From Talinum fruticosum (Eukaryota; Streptophyta; Magnoliopsida; Caryophyllales; Talinaceae): a DNA stretch of 64,000 bases. Shown here in pieces: positions 1-10,843 of this stretch. The position numbers were made by a program, and so were the translations under genes. Numbering within the stretch: the stretch's first letter is position 1; every line of letters begins with the position of its first letter. Below the pieces are notes generated by a model that was not told where the DNA came from, made no database searches, and saw nothing but the letters and a program-made list of their open reading frames with translations. The DNA lies in NCBI GenBank assembly GCA_021018815.1, contig JAITYX010000052.1, positions 3,214,501 to 3,278,500 of the forward strand, read 5' to 3'.

Positions 1-1021
<1,021 letters not shown>

Positions 1022-1380
1022 ACAAGTTGTTGTACCTAATATCAGAGTTATATATGTTGGATCATAATTTGACGATAAACTTATATGTCATTAAAAATGT
1101 ATCAAAACAATTGTTATGGTTATAGTCCAACTAAAAGTGACCTAATAAGGATACAATAATTTGAGTTTTAATATATCTAGTAGGGTGTATGATTTACATG
1201 TGTAAAAACCGGTGGCCCATACTGTTCTATTATAGGTGGAACAAGTAGTGCGTCAAAACTCGAGAAAGATTTACAACTATAAATAAAGATTATGGTCCCA
1301 GCACCATCCGTACAAATTTATTATAAAGGGTAACTTACATTCTTAACGAGTTCCAACTAAAGCAACTACTAAAACCACTT
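1022..1380. other. 3' flank of gene A, nothing recognised
   Basis: This AT-rich downstream sequence should include the 3' untranslated region of gene A. I see no polyadenylation signal strong enough to call, no ORF of note and no transposon end. Confidence 0.4.
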
Positions 1381-3000
1381 ATGAACTTTGGACTGAAAAA
1401 AGCCAGGTTTGAACATTTTCATGTTTGGGGATGTCCAGATGAGGCGCGAGCTTATAGGCCAAATGAGAGAAAATTGGACTCAAGGACGGTTAGTCTGTTA
1501 TTTTGTTGGATACACTCGAAAGGTCTAAGAGGTTTAAGTTTTTTCATCCCAAATCTAAGTCATTTTTTGATACAATAAATTCTTAGTTTTTTGAGGAGAT
1601 TCGATTAAAGACATTGTCTTTGAAAGGAATATGTTCATATTCCTAAGGTGTTATTAGCATTGATTAAGGTTCTATACTTGACATTGCTTCGACACAACAC
1701 AAAACAATATTGGAGATCCCGAACCTTACGTACATGTAGTTGCTCTTAGAGAAAAACGGTTGCTCCTCAAGAACCTATGCTATTAAAAAGATCTAGTACA
1801 GAGAAGAGAAGCTGCGTTGCCGGACGATTACGTCATATTTCTTCATGAACATGAGGTAAACATTGGTTTGATGGAACATGATTCTTATCAAACTCGTGAA
1901 AGTTAGAACTCTCAAGAGTGCATAGATGTCATGAATAATGATATCAGGTCCTTAGTGATGGAAGATGATCCTCTTAACTTTTATCGAGGCCATGAAAAGC
2001 TTTAATTCTCAAAAATAGATGGATGCCATGAATGAGAAAATGCAATCCATAAAGGACAATGATGTATGGGATCTCGTCCCTTTGCTAAACATTGTGAAAC
2101 ACATTGGTAATAAATGAATATTTAAAACCAAAAGGTATTCAAATAGCAATGTGGAGATATTTAAGGCTCGTGTTATTGTGCAAGGTTTTACACAAAAAGA
2201 AGGTATCGATTAAGCAATCCAGGGTTAGAGCACCGAAAAGCAGTAAAAACGGTATTACAAGTACTTACAAAGAACAAAAAGGTACATGCTTACATATCGG
2301 AGGTCATATCAACTTCGGATCGTTAGGTACACTAACTTCGATTTTGCTGGATGTGTGGATATCATGAAGTTTACTTCTGGCTTTATTTATCTACTAGCCG
2401 GCGGTGCCATCTCCTAGAAGAGTGTCAAATAGTCCGTTATGACCTCTTCCCCTATGGCAGCAAAATTCATTGTTTGCTATGAGACATCTAGCTATGGAAT
2501 GTGGCTGTGAAATTTTATTATAGGAACCTGCAAAAAAAGATACTATTCAAAGACCACTTAAAGTATTTTGTGATAATAAGTTTGTAGTTCTGTTTTCTAA
2601 TAACAACAAGAGTTCGAGGAAGTCAAAATTTGTGGCTTTGAAATTCTTAATTATGAATTGAGCACTTTGATACAAACTCTATGACCGCAAAACTACTTAC
2701 TAAGGTGATGGCACCTAGTTGGTTTCATGAGCATATGGTTCATGTGGGTGTTGTATCATCTTTTGAGGATATTCAATTTTAGTGGAAGTTTGTAATTTAT
2801 ATACACATCCGACTTATGTTATTTGGTTTTCGATTATGAGGATATTTTTTGCGAAATAAAGTTATATTAAAGTTTTCCTTTACACTCTGTTTATATTTTG
2901 GTTTTCACTAAACTTTAAGATGGACCAGTTGGAAATAGACATGCTAAGATCATATCACAAGAAATTTCCATACTAGACATCCGCATCATGATTCATGTTA
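1381..3000 (+). mobile_element. Decayed Copia (Ty1-type) retrotransposon remnant
   Basis: Translations in shifting frames give ordered pieces of a Copia polyprotein. At 1381-1578 the integrase C-terminal region reads FEHFHVWGCPDEARAYRPNE. Around 2010-2200 the start of the reverse transcriptase appears (DAMNEKMQSIKDNDVWDLVP, later KARVIVQGFTQKEGI). Around 2300-2760 there are pieces of RNase H (TNFDFAGCVD, KFTSGFIYLLAGGAISW, and a late HEHMVHVGVV). The central reverse transcriptase, including its YVDD site, is missing, and many stops and frameshifts are present, so this is a relic. The tail from about 2790 to 3000 may be decayed 3' LTR. It is older than the Copia at 9327-19448 and of a different lineage. 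Confidence 0.75.
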
Positions 3001-3233
3001 TTCTTTTCTATTAGTATACACTATTACAAAAACCACTTTTAACAACGGGCCTTTAACAACGATTATAAAGAAAACCGTTATAAAAAATGAGGCGGTGACA
3101 TTTTTATGAATAAGAGATCTTTTAATTACACATATTATTATGATGCTTTCATTGAACTATCATCATAGGTGGATAAGTCCACTTTTAACTACGGTACATT
3201 GAAAGAAGCTGTACTAATATATTTTCTATTATT

Positions 3234-3527
3234 ATGATTCTTTCATTGAACCATAATCAAAAGTCTCTCACGAAAAAAAAAAATCACGAACAGTCCGGTT
3301 TTCCACCTTTAACTCTATGCTCCCTACTTCTCTCGTACTCTCGTATCTCAGCTCTCGCTCTTTCCTTGCCATCATCGCCGTTGTCGCTGCCCTCTCTTAG
3401 CTGTTGTCGCCGTTTTGCTCTCCACTCTCTGCTCGCTCTCGCCTCTCATCGTTGTCGTATCTGCTCCTCTCGCCCCTCTCGTCCCTCTCGCCGTCGTCTC
3501 TCCAACCGGTATGCAACTTCTCTCTAG
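3234..3527 (+). other. CT-rich exon-like leader of the CACTA element
   Basis: This pyrimidine-rich stretch (CTCTCG and TCGCCGTC words) is followed after about 3530 by a T-rich stretch like a plant intron. Its place between the CACTA end and the transposase coding sequence suggests the 5' untranslated exon of the transposase gene. The 97-residue open frame across it is Ser/Leu/Arg-rich low complexity and is not a credible protein. Confidence 0.35.
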
Positions 3528-4214
3528 CTCTTTTTTTTTTTTTTTACTTTAATTGATTTTCTTTCATATTTTAGGATTTCACTACTCGCGATCCTCGCTC
3601 ACTCTCTCTCGTAGTGTAGGGTTTAGTTTTTAGGGAAATTGGAAAGTAGGGTTTAGAATTTTCAACAGTAGCATGTTAAATAGGGTTTCTTGTATACTAT
3701 TGTGCATTTTGTTGTGTATAATTTAGGTTTCAACTTATATACTGTGTATAATTGCTAAATTGTATACTACATAGTAGCATGCTCTTTTCTTCTTTGCTCT
3801 TTTTTCTAAGTATAATTGCTTGTTGTAACTTATATACTATGTAGATTTGAAAAAAAATTGTATACTACTGTGCAAAATATGTTGTGACGGTGAAGGAAGA
3901 TTATTGTGAAATTTAATTATTAAAGACTTCTCGCAGATAATTTTTACTCCGGCTTGTGGCTATTGAGTAATTTGTTGTAATTTGTTTTTATTTTTTCGGA
4001 TGAGAATCGTTATCCCAGAAAAATGTCTACTTTTAAGGGGAAATTTTGTCCGTTTTTTCCAAGATTCTTAAATATTTTAAGTTGTCTCTTAAGGTCTAGA
4101 ACTAGAATGATTCCTTGGCCTTTTGGTTTTGCAAATTTTATTGTGATAACTGTGTATAAAACTATGTTATTCTAATTAAATTGTGTTATTCTAATTAAAC
4201 CGTGCCAATATAAA

Positions 4215-4452
4215 ATGGATCCTTCCCAAGTTACAAAGAAGTCAAGGGGACAAAAAACAATGAACAAGGAGAAGTTGACACGTAGTAGAAATTATCCAAT
4301 TCTCCTTACATGGGTCCAATTTGACAAGCACCGAAATCCAAGTAGGTGATCATACAACTCGTTTTATGAGCTACGTTGGTACAAGCAACCCACTCGCACG
4401 TGAACATCAACTACAAAAGTTGGAGCATAATACCAGAAACGGTTAAGGAAAA
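4215..4452 (+). pseudogene. Transposase_24-like (Ptta/En/Spm) fragment, N-terminal part
   Basis: The frame opens with ATG at 4215 (MDPSQVTKKSRGQKTMNKEK), a basic RGxxxM segment like the start of the plant Ptta/En/Spm domain. After a stop and frame change it continues as INYKSWSIIPETVKEN just before 4453, matching the family's short Trp-containing motif. The reading is then cut by the CACTA-type end at 4455. The assignment rests on motif resemblance; the family helps CACTA elements move, probably by binding element DNA. Confidence 0.5.
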
Positions 4453-4454
4453 CC

Positions 4455-5940
4455 CACTACTAGAAAATCGCCATATAGCGACGGAAATAGCGACGGAAAA
4501 ACGTAATTTAGCGACGGAATTTCTTAATTAGCGACGGAAAAATTCCGTCGCTAAAAATCAGCGACGGATTTCTGCGATTCCGTCGCTAATTAGCGACGGA
4601 ATTTGATTCCGCCGCTATTCGAATTAGCGACGGAATTTCTTGTTCCGTCGCTGATTGGATTAGCGACAGAATATGATTCCGTCGCTAATCGCCGACAGAA
4701 TCGCAAAAATCCGTCGCTGATTCATCGCCAATTTTTTTAAAAAATTAACAATTTTCTGTATTTTCGAGTGTTTAATACAATAAATCTTGAACGAAATACA
4801 AATTCAAATAATCCGGCAGCATAACAAACTCAAATTCAACTTCAATTCAAACACAAAAATCATATACAAACACAAAAATCATAAATAATCCAACTTCAAT
4901 TCACCAATATGCATAAAAACTAATTGAAAAAAAAAAAAACAAGAGTATTACATTATTTACAAACACAAGTTATGTTCTTCATCTTCCTTTTCCTCTTCTT
5001 CTTCCTCTTTCTCATTATCTTCATCTTCTACCTCATTTTCATTCCAACCATGCCTATTAAAATAAATTATATCAAATCCTCTAAAATCTGAAATTTTATA
5101 GTAAACAAAGTAAATTATAAACACAATCAACAAAGAGGGAGGATGGAGAAAGCATACCGCAAGATGTTAAAGGTGGTTAGTTGGCGGGGATGGCGGTGGC
5201 AGTGGCGGTGGCGGCAGTGGCGGCGGTGGCGGTGGTGGCCTTTTCCTTCTCTCACGCTCTCACTTCTCTCTAATTCTCAATCCATCTCTCCTTAATATTT
5301 TGCCGAGTCCCGTTGAAGTCGGGTTTATATTTGCAAAATAACGACGGATCGGCGACGGACTACTTAAAAAATTTAGTTAGCGACGGCATAGTCCGTCGTT
5401 AATTAAAAATTTTAAAATTTCAAAATTGGAAAAATTTAATAGCTCGCCAACCTAAAATTTTTCAAATTTCGAGTTAACGACTGAGTCCGTCGCTAAATAA
5501 AAATTTGAAATATTTTATATATTTGAAAAATGAAAATAGGCGGCACATTTAAATTTTGAAAATTTTATATTAGCGACGGAATTAGGGACGGAATTTTCCG
5601 TCACTAAGTTAAATTTGAAAATTTTTACCATTTTTTGAAATTAAAATAGGCGGTGAAATTTAAAATTTTTAAAATTTTGAATTAGCGACGGATCGATTTC
5701 GTAGCTAAGTAAAAAATAATAAAAATTGGATTTAGCGAAGGAATCAGCGACGGATTGATTCCGTCGCTAAATTTTAAAAAATTAAAAAATAATTTTTTAA
5801 AAATCCGTCGCTATTTTTCCCGTTTCGTCGTTAGGTCCGTCGCTAATAAGTAAAATAGCGACGGAATTTTTTTCCGTCGTTAAGTTAAATTTATCCGACA
5901 AATGTCGGTTATGCGTCATTGTTTCCGTCGCTAGCTTTAA
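4455..5940. mobile_element. Nested CACTA-like non-autonomous element with GCGACGG repeats
   Basis: It starts CACTACTAGAAAATCGCC at 4455, a second CACTA-type end that interrupts the transposase fragment before it. About two dozen exact copies of GCGACGG or its complement CCGTCGC lie in two blocks, 4480-4730 and 5340-5935, the layout of subterminal transposase-binding repeats. The expected right end (complement of the left end, finishing TAGTG) is absent near 5940, so the right terminus is deleted or diverged. Between the blocks, the minus strand at about 4966-5055 carries an acidic Glu/Asp-rich open tail ending in a stop, and 5165-5240 is a GGCGGTGGC-rich stretch. Both may be scraps of a captured or internal gene. 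Confidence 0.6.
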
Positions 5941-5951
5941 CAACTCCAAAG

Positions 5952-6390
5952 CGGATCCGACGAAGATGCCATCACAGATCTTTCACAACTCACTATTGAG
6001 AAGGACGAAGTTGTGGCGAAGGAAGAAAGAAGAAATATGACACCTTCACAACAACAAAAGTACAATCTATTGTGCAATGACTCGTGAGTTTTTGACTATT
6101 TCTTTATTTATTTTGAGAACTTATTAGTTTTAGTATATGAATTGTCCAATGATATTTATTTCCTTCTTACAAGAGTTTTTGTCACGAACCTCGACTTCGA
6201 AGTCACCGACACCACCACAAGGAATGACAAGTTAGCCTTGGCCCTAGATAGAGATGAGCATCCCGGTTGTGTTCGAGTCATTGGTAGGAGGGTGGGGATA
6301 CTTAAGCACTTCGGGGCTAGAAAAAGCGCCCTGTCTCTTCCATCCAAGTGGACATCGAGGTAATGATTTCTCAAGTGGAGTCTCGATTGT
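5952..6390 (+). pseudogene. Transposase_24-like fragment, C-terminal part
   Basis: After the nested element, frames resume with TPSQQQKYNLLCND near 6035-6080. At about 6215-6320 they read NDKLALALDRDEHPGCVRVI, matching the family's usual 'LALGTxEHPGRVRGxG' motif, then GRRVGILKHFGARK. An intron-like stretch with stops separates the two parts. The link to the fragment ending at 4452 is inferred from order and family. No intact frame remains. Confidence 0.5.
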
Positions 6391-6530
6391 CCACCCAAAT
6401 GAAGTCTCAAATGGCCCGGATATAAGCCGGCTTCACTATTTAGGGCATCCGATTGAAGGACTTCTAGGACGATTTTGGCTATGTGTCCTATATTTATGGA
6501 ATCCTTAATGAGTATAGTTTTATTCCTCAT

Positions 6531-7915
6531 AATTTATTTTGGCAAATGAGTTATAGTTTTTGACTGATCATGCATTAAACGGTATCGCATATTGGGGTCC
6601 AATCTGTGCAATTTTCTTAATCGGGTTGGTTAAGCTAATTAACTCACTATTTTTAGGGTTTCTTAATTGTGAATGATATTTTACCACCTGAACATCAGTT
6701 CCAACATCTTGTATGGCAAAATTGGAAGCTTCAAGTTTAAAAACAAGTTCCGCTAAGAAATGGCGCAATTATTGATGTTCAAGCCTCAACTTGCTGGTCT
6801 GATTTTCTCTCTGCTCTAGGTGCTGCAAGTTCTACCCAGCTTGTCAAATTACTACAGTGGAAGTTCATTTTCCTTCCCTAGTTGGCTTTCCATGAGAAAG
6901 GCCAATAATTGATACAATGGACATATGTCAACTTGGCTCCCATTGGTTAGCTGGAAAGTAGCCTTTATGAGCTGGAAGTTGCTTCTTGCTTTTGCGAATT
7001 TTCTACCTTATTTCCTTTGTACAAGTTGCACTTGTATTAACCTTTTGTGCTTAGTCACTTTTAACTTGCAACTTAGCTTTCCTAAATATTGTACTTTACC
7101 TCAGCTTAACTTAAGTTAATTATACTTTTAATTTTAAGCATGATTAGGCTTGCAAATGAGGAGCTTGGCCATAAATAGCCTTCTCCCTCACTTGTATTCA
7201 GTTTAGACTTGTTGAATAAAAAACGTTGAGAGCTCGTTTGGCTTTTCCCTTTGCAATCGCTTAATAAATACAAAGTGTTGGACTGGAATTATGAGTAGGA
7301 ACTCTAATCGATTATTGGTGACTTAATCCTTTTATGCAATTGAGGGTGTTCCTCTTGGGTTGAGTGATGGTATAACTTTAGCTCAACCTTAGCTTGAGCG
7401 GTGACTTATAGCCTTTAGCTCATTCATATAGGTTCCATGTTCATTGCTAGCTTGAAGCTTGACTTTGTCACTCATTAGCACTCGCCCATCACTCATCCAC
7501 TGTCTATCGCTAGCGCTTGTCTCTCTCACTCAGTGCTAGTGCTAGTGCTACTCATTTCTCACCAGTGCCCGACCTTTTACTACAGTTGTCTCCAAGCAAC
7601 CGTGTTCTTTAATAACTTTTTACTACGATTGTCAGCGCCAACCATGGTAATAGATCACTTTTCACTATAGTTCTCAAACTCAATTGTTGTCTTTCCTCTG
7701 TCCTCGGTGGCCCTTGGTAGGCGCTTGTCCTTAGTATCGCCTAACGTTTGTCCTTGGCAGCGCCTGTCTTTGCCGATGGTGTGCATCACCAGCTTCCAAT
7801 GCTCAACGCCGAGTATCTTTTTGCCCATTGTCTTCTCGGTAGACATTAAAACTCACCATTCAAGTTTATTTCCAGGTACCCCGGTTTCCGAGTTGTTCTA
7901 TCCCTTGGTGCCACG
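6531..7915. other. Unclassified, LTR-promoter-like non-coding stretch
   Basis: I see no credible coding sequence here. Around 7170-7215 a TATA-like CCATAAATAG is followed some 50 bp later by GAATAAAAAACG, the promoter-plus-polyadenylation spacing seen in plant LTRs, so part of this may be a decayed LTR. Around 7440-7620 the sequence turns into irregular CACTC, GCTAGTGCTAGTGC and TGTCTCTC words. No terminal repeats or target duplications were found. Confidence 0.3.
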
Positions 7916-8330
7916 TGTCAAGAGGTCTCCTAAAATCCATAAAAGCTGAGTTCCCAAAATCAAAACCAAAGTTGGCTTTTTATAACCCATAAAAACCAAG
8001 CAAAAACGAAATTAGGTTGTTGCACGTCCATGCAAGTCTCGTATAGGTACCCGTGCGAGTCTACACGATCGTACAGATTCGCGGCTGGTGTCCGTGCAAG
8101 TCACTAAAAGTTTCTAATAAGCTCGCACAGCCGTAGAAACATCACAACAACCTTCGCTCATACATTATCTTTGTCATTTTTTTCCCTGTTTTGGTTCACA
8201 CTTTTCCCTAATAACTCGATTCGACATATTACCAACAAAAGTCAATAAAACAAGTAAAAAATCAAAATATATTATTTTTCTGAGTAAAAAACTAAGTAGA
8301 TAGGGATATAAATAATTTAATATTTAGAAA
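7916..8330 (+). repeat. Tail fragment of the solo-LTR family seen at 50.5-52.4 kb
   Basis: From the AAGAGGT-CCTAAAATCC block onward this follows the same order as 51520-51945: a TTTTATAACC-TATAAAAA block, a GTTGCACG-rich dyad array (about 8020-8145), then an A-rich tail ending in AACTAAGTAGATAGGGATA-like sequence. The head of the family (TGTTAG..., ACCGCAAG) is missing, so this is a truncated copy. Confidence 0.55.
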
Positions 8331-9326
8331 GAATAATTCCCCACAAGATACAGACTTATAATTATATCCAATCGATGCTCTAATCTTGTGTAACGCTTCG
8401 TCCAAGTTATATTTGCAATTAAAGAACTCTCGAACTCAATCCTCCTCTTTCCATGTTGAAGACATTCAGGGACATTATACTTTCTTTGTCTTTGTTTCGA
8501 TGTGTGGTGTTGTTTTCTTTTCTTGAAATTTACATCTTCTTTTCTGCACCAAACAAAATGGTGTGGACGAAAATAGAGAAAACTCCCGCCATCACAAGCC
8601 TTATTCATTTCGGCGGCACTTATTCAGGAATCGCCGTTCCTCTTCCCATCAACATCCTTCAACTTGTGCTTTGCTGGCTTGCTTGCTTGGTTGAACTTGT
8701 GTTGAGAATTGAAAATAAACTTCTCTTCCTTTTGTTCACACTTCTTTCCTTATTAGGCAATATTTGTTTATTTTTACATAGCAAAAGTTATATTGATTGT
8801 CACTTTAATACAATCACCGTAATTGTAATAAATCTCAATCTGTACATGTGTATTCATTACATCATAACCATTCATTTTTTCTATATATAACTAAGTTGAA
8901 AAATAAATTTTAAATAATTTTTTAAAAAAATAATAAATAGTTATTGAGTTTATATTTGGTATTGGATTATCCATCCATTAACTTTTTAAAAAAATAACAT
9001 CATTAAAGGAACTTAAAAACGTCAACCCTTCCCCCATCCCCACTAATCTCATACTTGAAATAATCATTGGTGCCGCTGACCATGAATTCTAGCAATGCTT
9101 CTCCGGTGAAATTATTGACGAGTTGTATTTTATACTTCTTCATTGTTCTTTCATGGATTCCGGCTATTCCTTTTCCATGAAAGAAATACATATTCCGGCG
9201 AGTTGCATTTTATGCTTCTTCAATAGGATAAATTTGTACTATAGAGATATTGGGAAGTCTCAATGAATACGATGACAAATTCATTCTTTCAAAGAAATAC
9301 ATATTACTAGGATCATAATTAGAATC
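8331..9326. other. Unassigned sequence with two unrecognised open frames
   Basis: A + strand frame (8453-8890, 145 residues) is hydrophobic and AT-driven and resembles nothing I know. A minus-strand frame (9003-9191) gives a non-repetitive reading, YKIQLVNNFTGEALLEF and on to the stop, and could be a relic exon, but I cannot name it. A 25-30 bp block (CGAGTTG, ATTTTAT, CTTCTTCA) is repeated at about 9118 and 9199. The Copia insertion begins at 9327. Confidence 0.3.
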
Positions 9327-9822
9327 TGTAGGTATATATGTAAATAAGGACTAACCTTAGTAGTTGCGGAAGCGAATAGATCGACTGCCGTTCGATAGCC
9401 CACAAGTCGATTCCCGAGTCACGAACCCTCCGATTCCGGTTGTACTCCGAAGTCCGGTTCGGTGTCGTCCGGAACAGTATATCCGGCGTCTACTAGAGTC
9501 GCCGGAAACAATCACGTATCAAACCCGAAGACCCTTAGATGGTCGGTCTAACAGTGAGGGAGATTAGAGGATTTCTAGAGAGAATCCGAGAGAAGCAACC
9601 AATGCTTGTGTTTTGTCTTTCTCGTATTCGCGTACCTACTCTGTATGTCCCATTACAGATTAAATAGGAGCATCCGCTCCTATCCTTATTGTTAAGAAGT
9701 TGAGACCATCTCAACTTCATCCGCCATCCCACTTATCCAGGAACCTTTCCTGGATAAGGAGGGAGACTAATTAAGCGGAATTTAACGGGCCTAAGTGGCC
9801 GTTTTATGAACCTCGTCCAACG
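9327..9822 (-). repeat. 3' LTR of the Copia element
   Basis: This 496 bp LTR has its end reading TGTAGGTATATATG on the + strand at 9327. It matches 18954-19448 nearly base for base, with a handful of one-base indels. On the minus strand it is preceded by GAGTGGGAG, a typical Copia polypurine tract. Confidence 0.9.
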
Positions 9823-10843
9823 GCTCCCACTCGGCCACATAGGCCGCACAACAAAATCTATAATCCTTTATATCTCCTCACGTTTCATACGGGGAATGAA
9901 GCGTGCGACCAAAAAAGTAACCAGTAGTGTCATATTAAGTCACCATCTAACTAACATGACACTTTCATAAGGACAACTCCCCAAACCATTCAAGGCATCA
10001 CTTGTGGCATATATAATCCCTTTATGCCTACTGATATATCAAATGATTATATTCCGAATATAATCGCCCGGGCTGATATGGTGAATACGAAATGGTTTTC
10101 CTTAGCCACTCATGATGTTACATCTCGGTAAGATTGCTTTCCTAATGTATTCCACTGAGCTGTATATTTCTATAACTCTTGGAGTGTACATTAAAGTAGC
10201 AACATCCGACTTAGATTTCACATCATAGTCCTAAGTCAAAGGGAATTGTGTTTTGAAACAATAATGTTTCAGGATCACACGAGTGACAAGGAAGGGAAAC
10301 TATTGTCACTCCACAAGGTCGTCTTTTTAGCACACACGTATGAAGTGTGTGTTATGATATAACTCCCACTAAGGTGAGTCTGTCACTTTTATATCATACG
10401 AATTACAAGTCCAAGTTTTTCCTAAAACCTGACTTGAGTCACTGGATTAACGCACTCAACGTAATCCCGACACTTAAATTCGGCTAAAAGGCTTCAATAT
10501 AAGGTTGTGTTATATTCGATTTTTCTTAAATCTCATCTTAGACTTACTAAGGCGACTATTCATGTATATTTTTCATACTTTCCGAGTACGAAAAATTAAT
10601 CAATATTGCACACCTAGTGCCAATATGATTTTAGTCTCATCCTAACCGCTACTCAAGCGTTAGTGTTGATTATCTCGTGTGACAAGATAATCGAAGCCTA
10701 GTGACATTCAGATGTGTCAATTCATGCAACCAAAGAAAAATATGAACATTCAAAGAAAAAAAGAAACACCAATCTTTATTTCAATGAGAAAGTTCATCTA
10801 AAATGTATGTCCAAAAACCAAAAATACAAGATGTTTCAAATGA
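9823..10843 (-). other. 3' non-coding region of the Copia element
   Basis: This is about 1 kb between the pol stop and the 3' LTR, long for a Copia element. It has no ORF. A CACACACGTATGAAGTGTGTG-like dyad lies near 10332-10352. Confidence 0.6.

Larger units (their letters stand above)
3019..6530 (+). mobile_element. CACTA (En/Spm-type) transposon, left end plus broken transposase gene
   Basis: The left end begins CACTATTACAAAAACC at 3019, the usual start of CACTA terminal inverted repeats, followed by short ACAACG-type subterminal repeats. A CT-rich leader (about 3290-3520) ends in an intron-like stretch. Then come two pieces of a Transposase_24-like gene, separated by a second element at 4455-5940. 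I could not find a matching right terminal repeat, so the right limit is set after the last recognisable coding sequence. The element is probably dead. Confidence 0.6.

Noticed and set aside
6254..6508. 84-residue + strand frame and the minus-strand frame 6156-6530
   Set aside because: They overlap the Transposase_24-like reading out of frame and have no motif of their own.
8453..8890. 145-residue open frame on the + strand
   Set aside because: It is very hydrophobic and AT-driven, with no recognised motif and an overlapping open frame on the other strand; most likely chance.
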